A stretch of DNA of 64,000 nt from Apostichopus japonicus (lineage: Eukaryota; Echinodermata; Holothuroidea; Aspidochirotida; Stichopodidae). Each line of letters begins with the position of its first letter. Position 1 is the stretch's first letter. The notes under the pieces were generated by a model that saw only the letters and a program-made list of their open reading frames with translations, did no database searches and was not told the origin of the DNA. The position numbers and the translations under genes were made by a program. The DNA is taken from the NCBI RefSeq assembly GCF_037975245.1, contig NC_092570.1:19791418-19855417 (forward strand), written 5' to 3'. Positions 34,501-49,084 of the stretch are shown one piece after another.

Positions 34501-37500
34501 GATTAGAAACGTTTCCTCCGCTTTATGAAATGAAAACAATTAACAGGTTTCGGCCTCCAACCTCCTCCTTGCCTTGTAAAACTTTCTTATCATTAAGAGC
34601 TCTTCCAAGTGTCCAAAGGGTGTGATATACATCATCATAATCTCAGCTAATAATAAGGAAAAAGTCAAATTCCAATTCCGCTTACTGGTGAGGCCATATA
34701 AATGGAATAACCATTAGCAAGAATTGTAAATACACCTTTACCCGAGAGCTCTCTCTCCTACAGAGTCATTTAAGGTGCATTAAATATCACACCTATTGTG
34801 TAATTACAGTAACTTCTCTTAATAACGCACTTTAGCCGAGCTTGTCGGCTAAAGTGCCTTTAACAAGACTTATTAAAGTAGCACTGTGCCACTAGTTTTG
34901 TTTTTCATTCTATTGAGCAGCCTTTTAGATCATAGTTAAATGGAAGTCGAAAGAATGGATGATAGCTAACCGAGCTGTTACCACGGCAACGCTCCCTGTG
35001 TGCCCAGAGAGACAAAATATTGAGTAATTATTACGTCCTTTGATCTCAAATTCAAGAGAAGACCGATATCCTCTGGCAAACTTAACAAAGAGTATTCAAT
35101 CAAAATTTGGTCTAAAGACCTCTCATCAAATTATTTAAAGTTACATATATATATTCCATTTGAAGGAGACAAAATGATAAGTAAAGAATCAATGAGTCTC
35201 CAGGATTGGATTTTCTTCACTGATGAGCTATATATATATATGAAGACCTACACAGATCTCTGAAGCTATAGGTAGTTTGTTCCCTGGGTTTTTTTTCTGT
35301 TTCTTTGTGTTTTTATTATTGTTGTGTTTTATTTTCGAAGTACAGAAGTGCTACTAGTATAAATTAACAATAAGAGAAGGAAGAATTGCGAAACTAGGCA
35401 TAAATCCATATTTAAAATTCTGAGTTAATGTTAGAAAAGTACTGTTTCTTGCAAGGGTGGAAAACAGTTATTTCCAGTTGTGGTGCTCATCATCTCTGAA
35501 ATATGCAGAGAGAGAGAGAAAAAAGAAAATTCTACTATAACAGCGAAGACTCTACACTGGTCAGTTTCGTATTCACTACGAATGTGGCAAAGGATCACTT
35601 TACCTCCTCCACACTCCCGAGGTTCATTCACGAATATATTAATTGAAAGATAAAGAAGAGTATAACATTCAGAAATGAACATGCAGTCATATCTTAAAAC
35701 AAAAGGGAGCTGTATCACACGCACCGACACAAATGTGTCTACCTTGATATACATACATCGACAACGACACGATGAACTTCAAAAGTCTGCGAAAAAGGAG
35801 CTTGATTGCATAATCAGATCACACGCACTGGCCATCTGAAAGTAACTCGTAACTCGGATGCTTCCTCATGCACAGACAAATTCTTACACTTGCTGTAGTA
35901 AGCGTGGGGTAGGCATTGCCTCTAGCTGACTTTTACAGGGTGAACCAAAGCTTATTTGTCTTAAGGAATTGCACTGGTATCATACGTTGTGATTGCATGT
36001 GAAAATACCTTACAGTAGTTGGTTTACATAATATCAAGGTTCATAGCTGGTATTTCCATTCTTTTTTTCTTTAATTTTATATTTTGATGGTTTCACTGTT
36101 CTCTTGCTTTTAACATAGCACAGGTTCATTAGTGTAGCAGCTTTCATTAAAATATCTGCACCCTTAATATTCAGCTGACAGGCTAATAGCATCCTGTTTG
36201 TGAGAAATATAGAAGATTAGGCATCCTTTCTGAATATGTTTACCAGCCAAGGGGTTGCATGCATATTGCATGGGTTGCTAAACTTCAACATTTACGCAAG
36301 GAATTGAAATCAGCCAAAAATTTCAAAATTCCAACTTAAGACCTAAAACCTCTGTCTTAGTATACAGCTTTAAGTGAATTAGTAATTAACAAAAGTAAAA
36401 CATAATAAAGCATAATTATATTGTCTCCTGCAGAAGATGCAAGTTAATTGCATAACACATCCTTTCAATCACAGGGATTCAAATTATGTGACTTTGAGCA
36501 ATGTCATTCAAAGTTCAACTGCCTGCTACGTTACCACAGCTAATAAGATGTCTACAGTCCTTCATTTTGCATAATAAGATCTGATTTGGAGAAATTTCTT
36601 TCAAAAGGTTGCTAGCTTTAAAGAACGGTGATCAAACCTGCAGCACAGGAACAGAGAGCCCGCATTCAACATTGTCTACTGTACTGTACATTGTCGTATT
36701 TCCTGTACCTGGAATAATATAGCATGTTGATACAAGATTTCAAAACAGGCTTTACGTGCACACACACACACACACATTGTACTATCAAAGCAAACTAGTT
36801 GATGGATATGAGTAAGACTAAGCCAGCCCTTTTACACACACTATCATAGCAGAAAAGCTGATGGATGTTGCTGATGGATATGAGTAAGACTAAGCCAGCC
36901 CTTTTACACACACTATCATAGCAAACTAGTTGATGGAAATGAGTAAGACTATCATAGCAGAAAAGCTGATGGATGTTGCTTGTTGCGTTTGACAGATCTT
37001 TCTTTTACGTTTATGTCCACTTTTAATAGTAGGCCTACAAAAAATGTAAGAAAATACGACATGTGAATAGGTACAGCAGTCTCGACCCCCCACCCACCCA
37101 CCCACCCACCCCCTCCAACCAGTGGGAAACAAAAAAGCATGAAAATCGGAACAAGAATACGTTGGTTGGCGTTTGTAATATTTCCTTCCCACGTTAGGGA
37201 TAATTTGCTTACTCTTGACATGGCCAGTATTGGTTGTGTACCAGTTTTTGTTAGTCATTTAATGTTTTCTTTATTTATGGCTGGTCATGTGGAAAATTTC
37301 AAGATATCTCCAAATAGTTGTGGAGTATAGTGCCCTCCTCTCAACCATCCTTGTCAGTCGATATTCCAAAATTTTAGATCGTCGGAATAGCTTAGTGCCA
37401 AATGTTGACATCTGTTGTTTCCTTCCCACTTTAGTGACATTTTTATTTCACTCTTAACAACACAAAGTGTTCGATTATGCATCAGTTGTTGGCCTAGTAT

Positions 37501-38422
37501 TTAATTGATTGTTTTCTATAACTACAAACTGGTTTTCAGGAAAAAGTCCAAACTGTTTCCAAACGTTGTGAAAATAAAGTCCTCACCCCCCCCCACCCAT
37601 CCCATACATCTTTTAATTTATATAGCATGAATTTAGAAAGAAGCCTCTCTTGGCATTTTAAAGTTAACATTTTAATACAGACGGTCTTTAAAATCATCTT
37701 TCCCCTGGAAGCTATTACACCTAATTGAAAATGATGCTCATCGTCAAATTAAAAGACATATATGTCTGCATAATGCTGACCTGATACTGTATAGATTATT
37801 AGGCTGTAAAACATCTGTGCGTGAGACACCGTCATGAACTTCCTTGTCCGAGATGAAGTATCGATTCTACTGACAATACATTGCCTTGAAAAACGACCAC
37901 ATTTGGGGTTTTTTTCCCCATGAATTCACAGCGTGAAACTGTATTTCATATGCGGTTTGAAGAATATTGCCGAATCACAAGGTCAAAATTGCTTACGTCT
38001 GTATCGACCGGTCTGGTGTGCATAAAATGTTCTTTCCTGCCTTTTAAAACACTTTTCACTAAGTTTGAAGGGGAAAAAAGAGCAAACACATGACAGTGTA
38101 CGTCAAAATAATGTATCCACTGAGGATTCCCCAAACTGAAGAGTTTGTGACAACTTATATCATATATTAAAAGAGATGCAGGTGTCAACTTTTGGTTTAG
38201 TTGACACTGCAGATATATGTGAAGACTCAGTTCAACCTCCCCCCCCCAACCTTCCTCTCTTCCTCCCCCCCTCAACTCATCATCATTGAAAAGAAAATAG
38301 TGTACCTAATACCCTTAGTACCAAGAGTACATGGTCATTTTGTCTAACTGAGTAGACTCTTTGAAGACAAATGGAAATTTGTCCTTTGGTGATATGCGTT
38401 GCTTGCGGGATGAGTTACTTAC
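31518..38422 (-). other. 6.9-kb intron, mostly unique
   Basis: Contains (AAAT)n at 32712-32731, C runs at 34031-34044 and 34321-34343, (CA)n at 36757-36775, a small local duplication (36785-36985), (CCCA)n at 37086-37112 and C-rich runs near 37587-37600 and 38236-38270. No supported gene. Confidence 0.6.
36785..36985. repeat. Local imperfect duplication
   Basis: gatggatatgagtaagacta, agccagcccttttacacaca and ctatcatagca recur two to three times within 200 bases, interleaved with agaaaagctgatggatgttg. Probably replication slippage. Confidence 0.85.
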
Positions 38423-38548
38423 CATGGCTCTACACCATAGGCAGCGTAGGTCCTGGAGTCTCAGCACACTACCACAGGTCTTATCACAGACAGCACACTT
38501 TGCACTGACTGGGACGTTCCCCTCCATCCACTGGTGAGGCATCGATAT
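38423..38548 (-). CDS. DGKH: DGK exon: second C1 domain
   Basis: Forty-two codons, [20 protein letters not shown] followed by [22 protein letters not shown] (window residues 117-158). H, 12 residues, CAVC, 14 residues, CLWC gives the second finger; the last His and two Cys come from the next exon. Acceptor tttacag, donor ATG|gtaagt, phase 0 at both ends. Confidence 0.97.
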
Positions 38549-39348
38549 CTGTAAATAATCAATTGAAAGTTTTTGTCACATTTAGAAATCAAAATTTAAG
38601 CTAATAAGTCTCATGTTTATACATTTTTTGGGAACTCGGTTTCACTCCGCTTGCTAGATTTATCAATACATGATATTGGTGATAAATTGATCGGGGGCAA
38701 TTTACTATTGTCTGCTCTGTGAATGGACACCGACATTATAATCTATTTCTCTTCTAAAACTTCAAATAACCTTAATGTCAGATCTCTTTTTTTGTACTTG
38801 ACCTAATTAGCAGGTTATGGGACAATACAGAGGACCCCATAAGTACCCTTATATCTTGTAACCGATCTTGTACAAAAAAGACAAGCCCACCAGCATAACA
38901 GGTTAATTTTATGAACTCGATTTACCGATCGTCTCAATCTTGAAGCTGTATTGTCAAAGATATTCCTAACATATCAGCTCCCAAATCAATCACTTTTCAA
39001 AATCATTTAAAGGGCTCAGCAGAAATACTGAATGTAATAATGCTGAGTGACTCCATGCTATACAGAGGTCTGCTTACAGTCCAACAGCTAACATGCTAAC
39101 TATGGCATCATTTGTGGTAATTTGACTACATTGATTACCCCCCCCAAAAAAATCAATTGTTAGCAGATTTTTCACTGAAGAGCTTACGAAAAATCAGCTG
39201 TGAAGAAAACATTATGATCGATGGTGCAAAACTTGGGATGCTCGGGAGATGCTGTGATCAACAGGAACCTTTATGATGATAATATTTCAATGATTAAAAG
39301 CTGAATTGATTGATCAATAAACTCATCGAGTAGACTCGAGAAACTCAC
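38549..39348 (-). other. Intron, no recognised content
   Basis: 800 bases of AT-rich sequence with no supported feature. Confidence 0.6.
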
Positions 39349-39458
39349 AGTGCCATCCTCTTCTTCGATGATATCTTTCCCTATGGATGCCAATGTGGTC
39401 CACTTACAGTTGTTTTGTGCTCTCACAGCACATCTCTTGTGGGCTTTGCATTTACACA
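39349..39458 (-). CDS. DGKH: DGK exon: end of first C1 domain
   Basis: Completes the first finger with [18 protein letters not shown] (CX2C, CX4H, HX2C, CX7C all intact), then the conserved linker [19 protein letters not shown]. Acceptor ttctatcag, donor ACT|gtgagt. Phase 1 in, phase 0 out. Window residues 80-116. Confidence 0.97.
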
Positions 39459-41108
39459 CTGATAGAAAAGAAATAGACGAAACGTGAAACGCTACATCGA
39501 TACAAATAAATACATGACGGTATCCAAGACGGATGGCAGAAGGATAAGATGAAAGACAAGATTATCCTCTCCACTTATACACAATGAAAAAACAAAAAAT
39601 GTATCTCAATATCATAATAAAACATATCTGGCCATGGAAGCTGGTTCGAGATGAAACTTATCATTCCGTTGATGAATTTAATCATTTAGCAGCACCAGAG
39701 TAGGTTTTGTTACGAGTGAGACACAAAGATATAATTCCCATCATGTCGAATATACGTTACGTCCCTCGAAACTAAACCAGTCACGTTTCACCGGGAAGTC
39801 ACGTTCGTGTGAAATCGATTCTTTGCCAGCTTTGTGGATCTGGAGGCCTACACTTGTCAAATCAAACTCGGTGGTATTTACTTTGAGAATGTACACAGAG
39901 ATACAATTATGGGTTACTTTAACACTGGATAAGCTCAGTCACCTCGTAGCTAGCTTAGGAGAAATTCTGACTCAAATTTTGGACGTGACCATGAACGACA
40001 GATAACAAAAGCACAAAACAAAAATTCAAAAGTCTGGAAGAAGTGGAAAGTGTTTGCTGGTAAATAAAGTTTATTACAGACACAGTGATAACCAACACGA
40101 AAACCATCAAAAACGTCCCGAAAAACCCCTCCCTATGCAATAAAGTATACTTATTTGGACTGTGCACGATTGGTAGACTACTTCAGTATCCAATGGATGG
40201 AAAAACTGAGATACTAGGTCACAATTTTGTGCGAATTAGATTGAAGAAAAACCCAGACGAAAAACGCACCTTGCTGGCACTTTCGACGGTAGAATGAGAA
40301 GGAAGGGCATTGACCAGAGGGGCTGGTCAAAGACGGCGCACTGTGTTAAAAGGTTACCAGTTCATTCTAGGCACGGTAAACCGGCACAGTGCTAAGGTTG
40401 TGGGGAGACAGGTAAGTGAGGAGCGAATTAAATCAACCGTGCACGCTGTACAAATTTGGCAAATGTACTATGGCAACTTGAAATGACACACTACTAACAA
40501 AATGTCACCAAAACATGGCACATAAATTTATACTACACATTTATTTAATCAAAATGGCATACATCTCCATAGATACCCACAAACATGGTGTGGAAGTTTA
40601 TGTTTTAACAAAACAAGAAAAGAGAACAGCAAACTTGCCCCCAAAATGTTCAAAATTCAACAAACAATTGCAAGTTCTCTCAAAGCTATGCGGAGGCGTT
40701 CTCGAAGATTATTCTGCCCGCTAACATTCCTCAGTGTCTGGATATTTTTAACTTGGAAGTTAAGAATCCCCCAAAAATTGATACTTTCTTTCATTTTCAA
40801 TTCAGTTCAAATTTATTTTCTCACAGGATGTGTGGTAAATACTACACTACATTGCATGCCCATATACAATATAGACATTAGCGACAACAGAAGACAGTAT
40901 CCTTTATCGATAATATTTAAGCGCTGTTCAGCATGACAAAACTTACTTTTTTACGTACGAGAATTCCTACAAAGATGTGTTTGAATTTTTTTAATTTAAA
41001 GTTCCAGAAAGCTTGACCATCGTTTGGCTATCCAGACTACTTGTGGCCGATAAAACAATATGGACCACTATGATGTCTGAAGTTCAGGTTTACATTTCCG
41101 TAACTTAC
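39459..41108 (-). other. Intron with one short dispersed repeat
   Basis: Holds the repeat at 40335-40432, which is shared with 43447-43540; otherwise unique-looking. Confidence 0.65.
40335..40432. repeat. Short dispersed repeat, copy 1
   Basis: Shares ggcac-gtgtta, ttctaggcacggta and taaggttgtggggagacagg with 43447-43540 in the same orientation. About 95 bases are alike at roughly 85 per cent identity by eye. Class unknown. Confidence 0.85.
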
Positions 41109-41241
41109 CTTCACATGAAAGACCATGGGATGTGACACCAGAGAGAGCTTCTCGGCACACATTGCAGTAGGTAGGCCGGGCGTGGGAGCAAGCATACCAA
41201 TTGTGCATTCCAGAAAGCATATCACGCATGTGTTCCCCGGG
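41109..41241 (-). CDS. DGKH: DGK exon: start of first C1 domain
   Basis: Begins [20 protein letters not shown] and continues through PTYCNVC to SHGLSCE (window residues 36-80). It holds the first His and the Cys residues of the zinc finger: H, 12 residues, CNVC, 13 residues, then C. Acceptor ttctag|CCC is phase 0; donor GAA G|gtaag is phase 1. In this family the C1 fingers look like DAG-binding fingers but mostly serve regulation and membrane interaction. The intron before it (41242-60983) is the longest in the window. Confidence 0.97.
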
Positions 41242-42694
41242 CTAGAAATTAAAAAGAAAGAGGACAAAACGTAAAAAAAGTTTAAATGTGAGATCTGACA
41301 AGTTGCCGTACACCTTGACATCGTCTTAAGAAGGTTTGATGTCACCGAGACTCTGCTAGCAGCAAGAAGTGCTGATACCGTGGGAAATTGTGGTCTGTTA
41401 GACGTACTGGAGTGATAATGCGTGAAACAGAATAAGTCTGGAGGGTTTCAAATCTAATATCGAATGAAAAACTCAATAAATAGATGTCTGCACAACATTC
41501 TATCCTTGAGAAGAGAATATGTTTATGTATATATATATATATTTATATATAGATATAAAAGTAAGTAATTTCAATTCCATGCTAAAGTGATCTCAAGGAA
41601 AAAAGGAAAAACAAGAAACATCACAGAAATGTTATTTTAATCTAGACTGGGTCGGTTCTATTTCCAACAATATCACATTCTGCAGATCTAATACAAAATA
41701 CTTATTTATGATAACGCAGATAATAATGCTTAAAGAAGGTAAATATTTTGGAACATCCTTATTTTATTAAAAAAATGAACAATTTATATGTCCAACGGTG
41801 TTGTTCCAATTCCAGCCCAAACTTACAGATCCAAATGCAGAAGGATTGACTGAGCAATAGAATCCCCTACATTTGTAATTTTTATATTTTCTTTATTTAT
41901 TTAATTATTTTCTTTATTATTATTATTTTTTTTTAAACTCACTTGATTATTATAATTAGGGGTAAATTATGACTCAAGCAAAATGTTTTTTTTTCTTACT
42001 TTTTTGATTTTTTTTTGATTAACTGAGATATTTTATCAATATTTATTAATAATATTCAAATATTAATTAATAATATTCATATATTATCTGGAAATAAATG
42101 TAAATTGGAACTTACTTTCAAAGTTGATAAAAGCTCAAAACTTCTTTTGAATTTAAATGTTTAAATTCCACCAGTATTTGCTACATATATGATTAACACA
42201 CTGTGCTCCCCCATCTCTAGGTGTGTAAGTCTTACTGGAAGAGAATTGCATTCCTTCACGATAAACTACCAAACGTAAGATTAAATTAAAATATAAAATG
42301 AATTTTCCAGACGCAGATAGAGAAATGTGAGCATATTGAATCCGGGTAAAACAGACTCGAGTGCCCTATTTGCGTGCTCCATTTCAGTCAGTCAGTCAGG
42401 ACAGAAGTCTTCATATTCAATATGGATATTAAAAAAAATATACTCATTCTCCTAATATAACATTTCCAGAGAATCGAACCAATAAAAATAGCAAGGAAAG
42501 ACGGTTGAGCAGTCATCAGTGATATAAAAACATAATTCAACTGCTGCGAATGATATATGTACAAATTAAAGAAGTTAGCAACTCCAAACTTCCAAACCAT
42601 CATTATTGGTCAAAGTGAAAGAGATGTCATTGGTAGATGTACTATGACTCCCCCCATCCCCCTTTTCCTCACCTTACCCTCTACAGCCAGGAGA

Positions 42695-42870
42695 AGAAAA
42701 CTCAACCATCATCATTGTTCAATGCAACAAAGAATATATGTCGTTGATGGACGCTGATTGTCCAATCCATCCCCCTTCTCATCCCACCCAACCATTATCA
42801 TTGTTCAATGCAACAGAGATATGTTATTGATGGACACCGATTGTCCAATCCCCCACCCCCCCCCTTCCTC
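42695..42870. repeat. Two-copy tandem duplication
   Basis: tcattgttcaatgcaaca, then ttgatggac and gattgtccaatcc, recur at a spacing of about 84 bases, each followed by a C-rich tract. Confidence 0.8.
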
Positions 42871-43446
42871 CCTTCTCATCTCACCATCCACAACAAGGAG
42901 AAGCAAACCCAACCATAATTACTACAGCTGAGAAGACTATGATGGAGATTTGCAACATAGAAGACTAAAGACTTGAACAAGTCTATAAACATTACATCAT
43001 CATAGCATATACAGTATGCTTGTTTGTTTTTTCTTCTAATTACATATTTTGGATTTTCATTCTGTCAATTGAGTTTGAAAATACCAAATAACCCATTATG
43101 AAATAATCACTGTTTCTGTTCTGTTGTTTCCTTTTTTCCTGTTTATTTCACTTTATCCAAAGACTCGGTGTAAATCGGAGATCAACTTCAGCGAATGTTA
43201 TAATATTCAAAATGACATCATGTACGGTCATCAGAACATTAACAAGACTTTATTTTACTAAATGATTCAAGTTAAATTAGTATTTGATTGAGTTAAATTT
43301 AAAGCAAGGATTATCAGCTGTTACTGATAGGGTGCTCATTAAATAGGTTTGGTGCTCATTAAATAGGTTAAAGAGATACGAAGCGTCTGCACATGAAAAT
43401 AGGTCATACAGTAGTAACCCTATGTATGAGGCTTAAAAATAGAGGT

Positions 43447-43540
43447 GGCACAGTGTTATAGGGTTAACAGTTCACTCTAGGCACGGTAGAACGAGAGTGT
43501 TAAGGTTGTGGGGAGACAGGTAAGCGAGGAGCGAAGTAAA
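43447..43540. repeat. Short dispersed repeat, copy 2
   Basis: Second copy of the repeat at 40335-40432, containing ggcacagtgtta, tctaggcacggta and ggttgtggggagacagg. Confidence 0.85.
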
Positions 43541-45037
43541 TATCTGAAATTATAGTGCTACAAATTACAGCTTAAACTGGTACTTACAGTACTGTATTTA
43601 TCACAAAAGGGGGAAAAGTAAATCTTGTCAGTATGACCTAAATTCATCTCTGGGTAACCATAACGATGTCTCCGAACCCAAATTGAAATTCTTGCTAAAC
43701 CATGCAGTTGTGTTTGCAAGCTGATGATGTCTCACTGTTGCCACATACGAACAGAAAGTATTTTTCATCCACCTACAGTAAGTGTAACAAAATACATAAC
43801 AACTATAATTTAAACTCTATACAAGGCCTCTTTCATATCAAATAAAAGCCTGACCTATAATTTGCATACATAGAAAAATCTGGAGATAAGTTGTCAAATA
43901 TTGGACATCATCAAAGGATTAATAGGCTTAATACCAGAATTTTTTGACAGACGTACTGCATCATTTTGGGGACAATTTAATAGAGAACACCATGTTGTCT
44001 ATGGAAGCAGCAATGCATTACAGGGTATTAAAATACTTGCAAGTTAAATTTAACACGGTTCAACGTCATTTTAAGATACAATTTACGAATGTACAGTAGC
44101 AGTGGAATGTAGTGTACTTGGGAGACACCATTCAAGTAGACCATATACACCATTCTGGGAGATGTACACAATTCAAGTACAGTAGACAGTGGATGTACAG
44201 TAGCATGCATCATAGTGTACTAGGGTTAAGTTGAACACCATTCTGCGATCAAGACACCATTCTAGAAAACAGTTTATGGATGTAGCAATTCCCTTGTAAG
44301 AGTTCTTTCGTTACATTATATTAATACCATTCTGGGAGACATCATTGAACAGCTGTGTACATTGTAAAGATAAAGCAATTATCATTTTATTAATTATCAA
44401 TTATCTGTTATCAGATGAACCCAAACCATTTTCAAATAGACTACAGGAGTATGTTCCTTTAATATCAGAGAATCACAAATCAGAGAGGGAATTACACTCA
44501 TGCTGTGATCGCCAGGGTCTCACATAGGCTATGTTTTGATTTGATTTCCTTCCTTGGGATGGTCGATATGAGATCCTGAAACTACCATGAAAATAACAAC
44601 TCAAGCTCTCTCTAGTTCAAACTGAGGAGAAAATTATGCCTGATATGATGACAAACTTTGATAAAAGAGTAATAAAGGTATGTGAGGTGCATAATTCTAG
44701 CAATATTTCACCCTGGATATGACCCCCTCCTACTTCTAAATCTACATAATGTAGTTATCATTGTAACAGTGCATATGTATGTCTGGCATACTGTACGTAG
44801 GTAGCTTTACAGTATCTTTGATACACAAATTCTGCAGCCTGCAGTCATGAGCTGAAAATGATACACTTTTGCACGTTAAAGTTCTTTGAATACGATCAAA
44901 CCAAGAAATTAAATTACTGAGCAAATTAGCAAACTAAAATAAATATAAATTGAGACTCAATGAAAATCAAATCAAAACATGTTTGTTAATAGAATATTTT
45001 ATAAACAGCTTGAGGAAAAGAAACGAAACAGTCAGAC

Positions 45038-45108
45038 GAGAAAAAGAAAAGAAAAGAAAAGAAAAGAAAAAGAAAAGAAAAAGAAAAGAAAAGAAAAAGA
45101 AAAAAAAC
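45038..45108. repeat. (GAAAA)n / (AAAAG)n microsatellite
   Basis: About 70 bases of purine-only aaaag repeats. Confidence 0.97.
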
Positions 45109-48071
45109 ATGTCACAACTTGACGATACATTTCAAAAAAATACATGAACACTGCGAGCCAGCTTACATTAACAAAACCTAACCTACATTAACTTTTACAT
45201 ACAAACAGAGCTTCAATTGTTCTAACTTTTGACAGAGATAATTATGACAGGAACAACTGCACCAAAATACCCCCACCCCCCCTCACCCCCTAAAAAAAAA
45301 TTGAAAGCCTTTTCCCATAGTTGAAAAAAACTTTAAAATATAGATGTGTTTTGTAAAACCTAACAAGTTGTATATATATATATCTAGAAATGTACGTGCA
45401 TTATTATGTCCACGATGTACTTTCAGTAAATTAACTATTGTAATATCTATAACTTCATTCGTAAACTGATGAGGAGTTGAACCTTCCAAGGATCGACCAT
45501 CAAATTCCTATTGATCATTGATCAGCCAAATTTATTATATCTCTTCACGTCTGCATGTTAAAATAACTACGAATATATGCATTTGTGAACACACTTTAAC
45601 AATTACTTCTAAAAATGAATAAAACTCAAAACTACTTTTATTATGGTCATCGAAAAAGGCTATTTTACCTGTTTTCAGATCCGTCAGAATAGAAAACCAT
45701 TGGAAGTCTGTCCACTTAATAAAAAAAAAACCAACGCAAGTTTAACTGTAGTAGAAAAACCTTAACATCAGATTCACTATGTATCATCTACACTAGAACA
45801 GCCGTTTGCAGGAATGGCCTTCCCAAGGAAAACTTACAGCATGTCTTAATACCATACTCAAAGACACTCAGCTATTAACTTTAAAAGCTGAGTGACTTTC
45901 ATTCAGTCAATAAAGAATCAAAGGAAACTGTAAACTGATATGGCGTCAACACTATAAAAGTGTGAACAATTAGCCAAACTATTCAAGCTTAAGATATGAA
46001 ACCAATTGAATAACAGGTGTTGCCATGGAAACGGAATACATGCTAAGTAAACTGTGTGACTTAAGTCACTAGCTTATATAATAATACACAAAACAGGTCC
46101 GTATAGAATTTGAAGCAAATTGTTATATACAATTTACCACGTCACTGATCAAGAACCAAACATGACGAAATCGTACTAACGTTCGATTTTCTCAATGATC
46201 ATTTTTTTTTTTTTATCAAAGCAAGGTCTCTCTGTGTTCATCTGTTGTGCATTTGTCTGTACCATGCAATATCTGCAAATCAAAATACCGGAACAATTAG
46301 TGAAAGAGTTCATTAATTAATAGAGAGCAATAACCACATATCACTGCTACAACAGAGGCACTTGATATACTACGTTGGTTAGGTTCATTTTCTTCTGCTA
46401 TCAGTTGATCGACCCATTTCAATTGAAAAAAAAAAAATAATATCCACCTGTAGAATGAATTATAGAGGCCTGAATGTGCGTCAATGTTACTAGTCTTATA
46501 TTTCAGTGTTTCACACGTTCCAGCGAAATTCAAAAACACATTTGGAAGACAACTGTTTGGTTCTGATCGTCAAAATCATGATACCCAAAATTTGACCAAA
46601 ATACAACTGGGTATTACGATACTTAAACGTGACAGCAATCGACTATTGTTAAAGCATCAAGTTGAAGAGGATAGTCCATGCAGAGGAAACTTTACATTTG
46701 GCGGATATAATTGGCCCGGAACATAACTCAAAACTAAGGGACACATTTTATTTTTTGCAAAAGTGAACTTGAAGTAAACAAGCAAAAACAATATCAAAAT
46801 ATTTTGGAAACTTTCTGCAAATCTGCTATTCCATAATGAAAGTTGGAAAGTAATGAATTGTATTGTTATGTAAGATTTTTCAAGAACGCCAACGTTTTTC
46901 CACAACGATGGTAAAAGCTGCTTAGAACTATTGATTTTGGCTATAAAACTTTGTGCACTTTATCCCCAAAACTGAGTTTATATCCTGGACAATATAAGAA
47001 TTCTATTGACATCAGACAGAACACTTATATTTGAATAGTTGAAATAAGGACATCTTAGGGAAAATCCCCTTCATAAGTTAAACAAATAGTAGCATAATAG
47101 AGCTATAATAATACAATGGAGTCCAAATTATGAACTCAGCTCTTTTGAGATTTATTGCCAAACAACTAATAAATAAAATAAAAATTGGTATAGTCAAAAG
47201 TACTGACTTTCTTTTTTTATAATAAAGCAACTTTTTGATTTTTTTGTTTTTTAACATTTGAGTATTGCTTAAATTAAGATTGCAAATAAGTAAACTATAT
47301 AAGACCTCCTTGTAGATTATTTTTCAATCAAATGAATATACTTGAGTGGGTGAGCAATTAATTTTGATTCCATCCGCAACATTTTGTCAGCTAGACACTT
47401 TTGCATGGTAGTATACAAACCAAATATGAAGAAAATTTCTGCTTTTTTTTATTTTTGCTTTGACACTATACTTGAAATGAAACTTGACTTAACAAACTAA
47501 ATGAGATAATTTCCCGAACGATTTTACCATAGACTATAGCTTTGAAATTATTTATCAATTTCAACTAAAAAAGCTTCTTTTTAAGTAAATTTTTATATTA
47601 AGTTTAGTTAACTTGGAAAACCAATTAGCTTGATCCGTAACATGCATAAATATATGGAATTTTATTATATTTTTATCAAACGTATCGTTCATTATACTAG
47701 CTAAGGTAACTTTCATTGTACAAATGTAATTATAAGCACTTGTAATTCTCAATTCTGTCACCCGGTAAGAATAAATTCTCGTGTAATTATTTACACAATA
47801 CTGAATAAATATATGCAGTTTTATTTAATAAAAACACAAACAATTAATTTTCATTTCAAGTAATAAAGAAAAAGTTGTAATAATGGAAATTTTCCAATTC
47901 AGTTGGCTTTTTGGCATTTGTTATTATAATATTAATAAGTAATAGTTAGAAAAAGTGTCTGTTAACTACTAAGTAAATCTCAAGTTGTACCATACACCAT
48001 TCTTGAACCATCCATGAAACGTTGAGATGATTGCAAAACTAACGTCTACAGTTAGCCAAGTACCACAGTAC

Positions 48072-48259
48072 GATATCAGCTGTATGGCCTATTCTGTAGC
48101 CTAATAAAGCCCTATTTAGATACTGTATGCATGAACCAAGGCTAATGCTATTGTACCTGTTGGGCGGTATCAGCTGTATGGCCTATACTGTAGCCTAATA
48201 TAGCCCTCTTTAGATACTTTATGCATTAACCAAGGCTAATGCCACTAAACCTGTTGGGA
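48072..48259. repeat. 94-bp tandem duplication
   Basis: atcagctgtatggcctat recurs at 48075 and 48169, each followed by ctgtagcctaata and accaaggctaatgc. Confidence 0.95.
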
Positions 48260-49024
48260 CCGTCTCTTAATTGTGAATTTTTGGACAAAATGCAAAACTC
48301 TGTCGAGAACCAACGTACCGACCGCAATTTGAGTGAATCATGTTTGAAACTGAAATGCAGTTATGAACGGCAGGTACACAAAGACATTTTTAACTTTTTA
48401 ACTTTATGGTCTAAACGGCAGCAGGGGAAAAAAAAACATATTGGCATGAAAACTAATTCACAGGTTTTTAAACAATTTAGAAATATCAGTGACATTTATT
48501 TGATCTTTCAAACTGTTCTGTATACAGTATGCCTCAGTGTTAAGCCATTTGAGCTTATATAGCTGAATGTTGGATGAAGCCAGGAGTTATCAAACCATCT
48601 GAGATTATATCTAGGTCATCATTATTGCCCCCAAATGTGCTAGAAGCTCACATAAATGGTCACTTGATGCTCATATTTTAACAGGCATTTTAGTGCCAGT
48701 CCAGTTCAAAACATTTTCCTTCGATCATCAAACCATTTACTATATTTGTTTCATTAAACCGGCTCTTATGTCTGGGAATACTTTTGGAGTGTCAGAACCT
48801 TCTAGGAAAGTACTGTTGAACATTTTCAGCAATTTAATTAGCATGCCCAAATTTTGCAGCAACGCTGACAATTACCTTTAAAAAATGATTATAACTACAG
48901 GTAAATTGGTCAAATTTAATGGCAAAAATCATTAGGAAAAATTGTCAACCAACTTTGTAGTTTAATCTGTGAATTTATACAAATGCGTGAGATATATCTG
49001 ACGATTTCCCCGTACGGAACTTAC

Positions 49025-49084
49025 CTTTACAGGAGAGACACGCTCTGCCACCACTTTATGCATTTTCTTTGCTACCTTCTCCAT
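49025..49084 (-). CDS. Possible short alternative first exon (20 codons)
   Basis: A 20-codon frame, MEKVAKKMHKVVAERVSPVK, ends at a consensus donor AAG|gtaagt in phase 0, which would join in frame to the C1 exon at 41241. The peptide is basic and amphipathic. A possible acceptor (gctgcag) upstream gives phase 1, which does not match the PH exon before it, so a cassette-exon reading fails and only a first-exon reading works. The start context is weak (T at -3). A chance frame is quite possible given its length. Confidence 0.28.
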
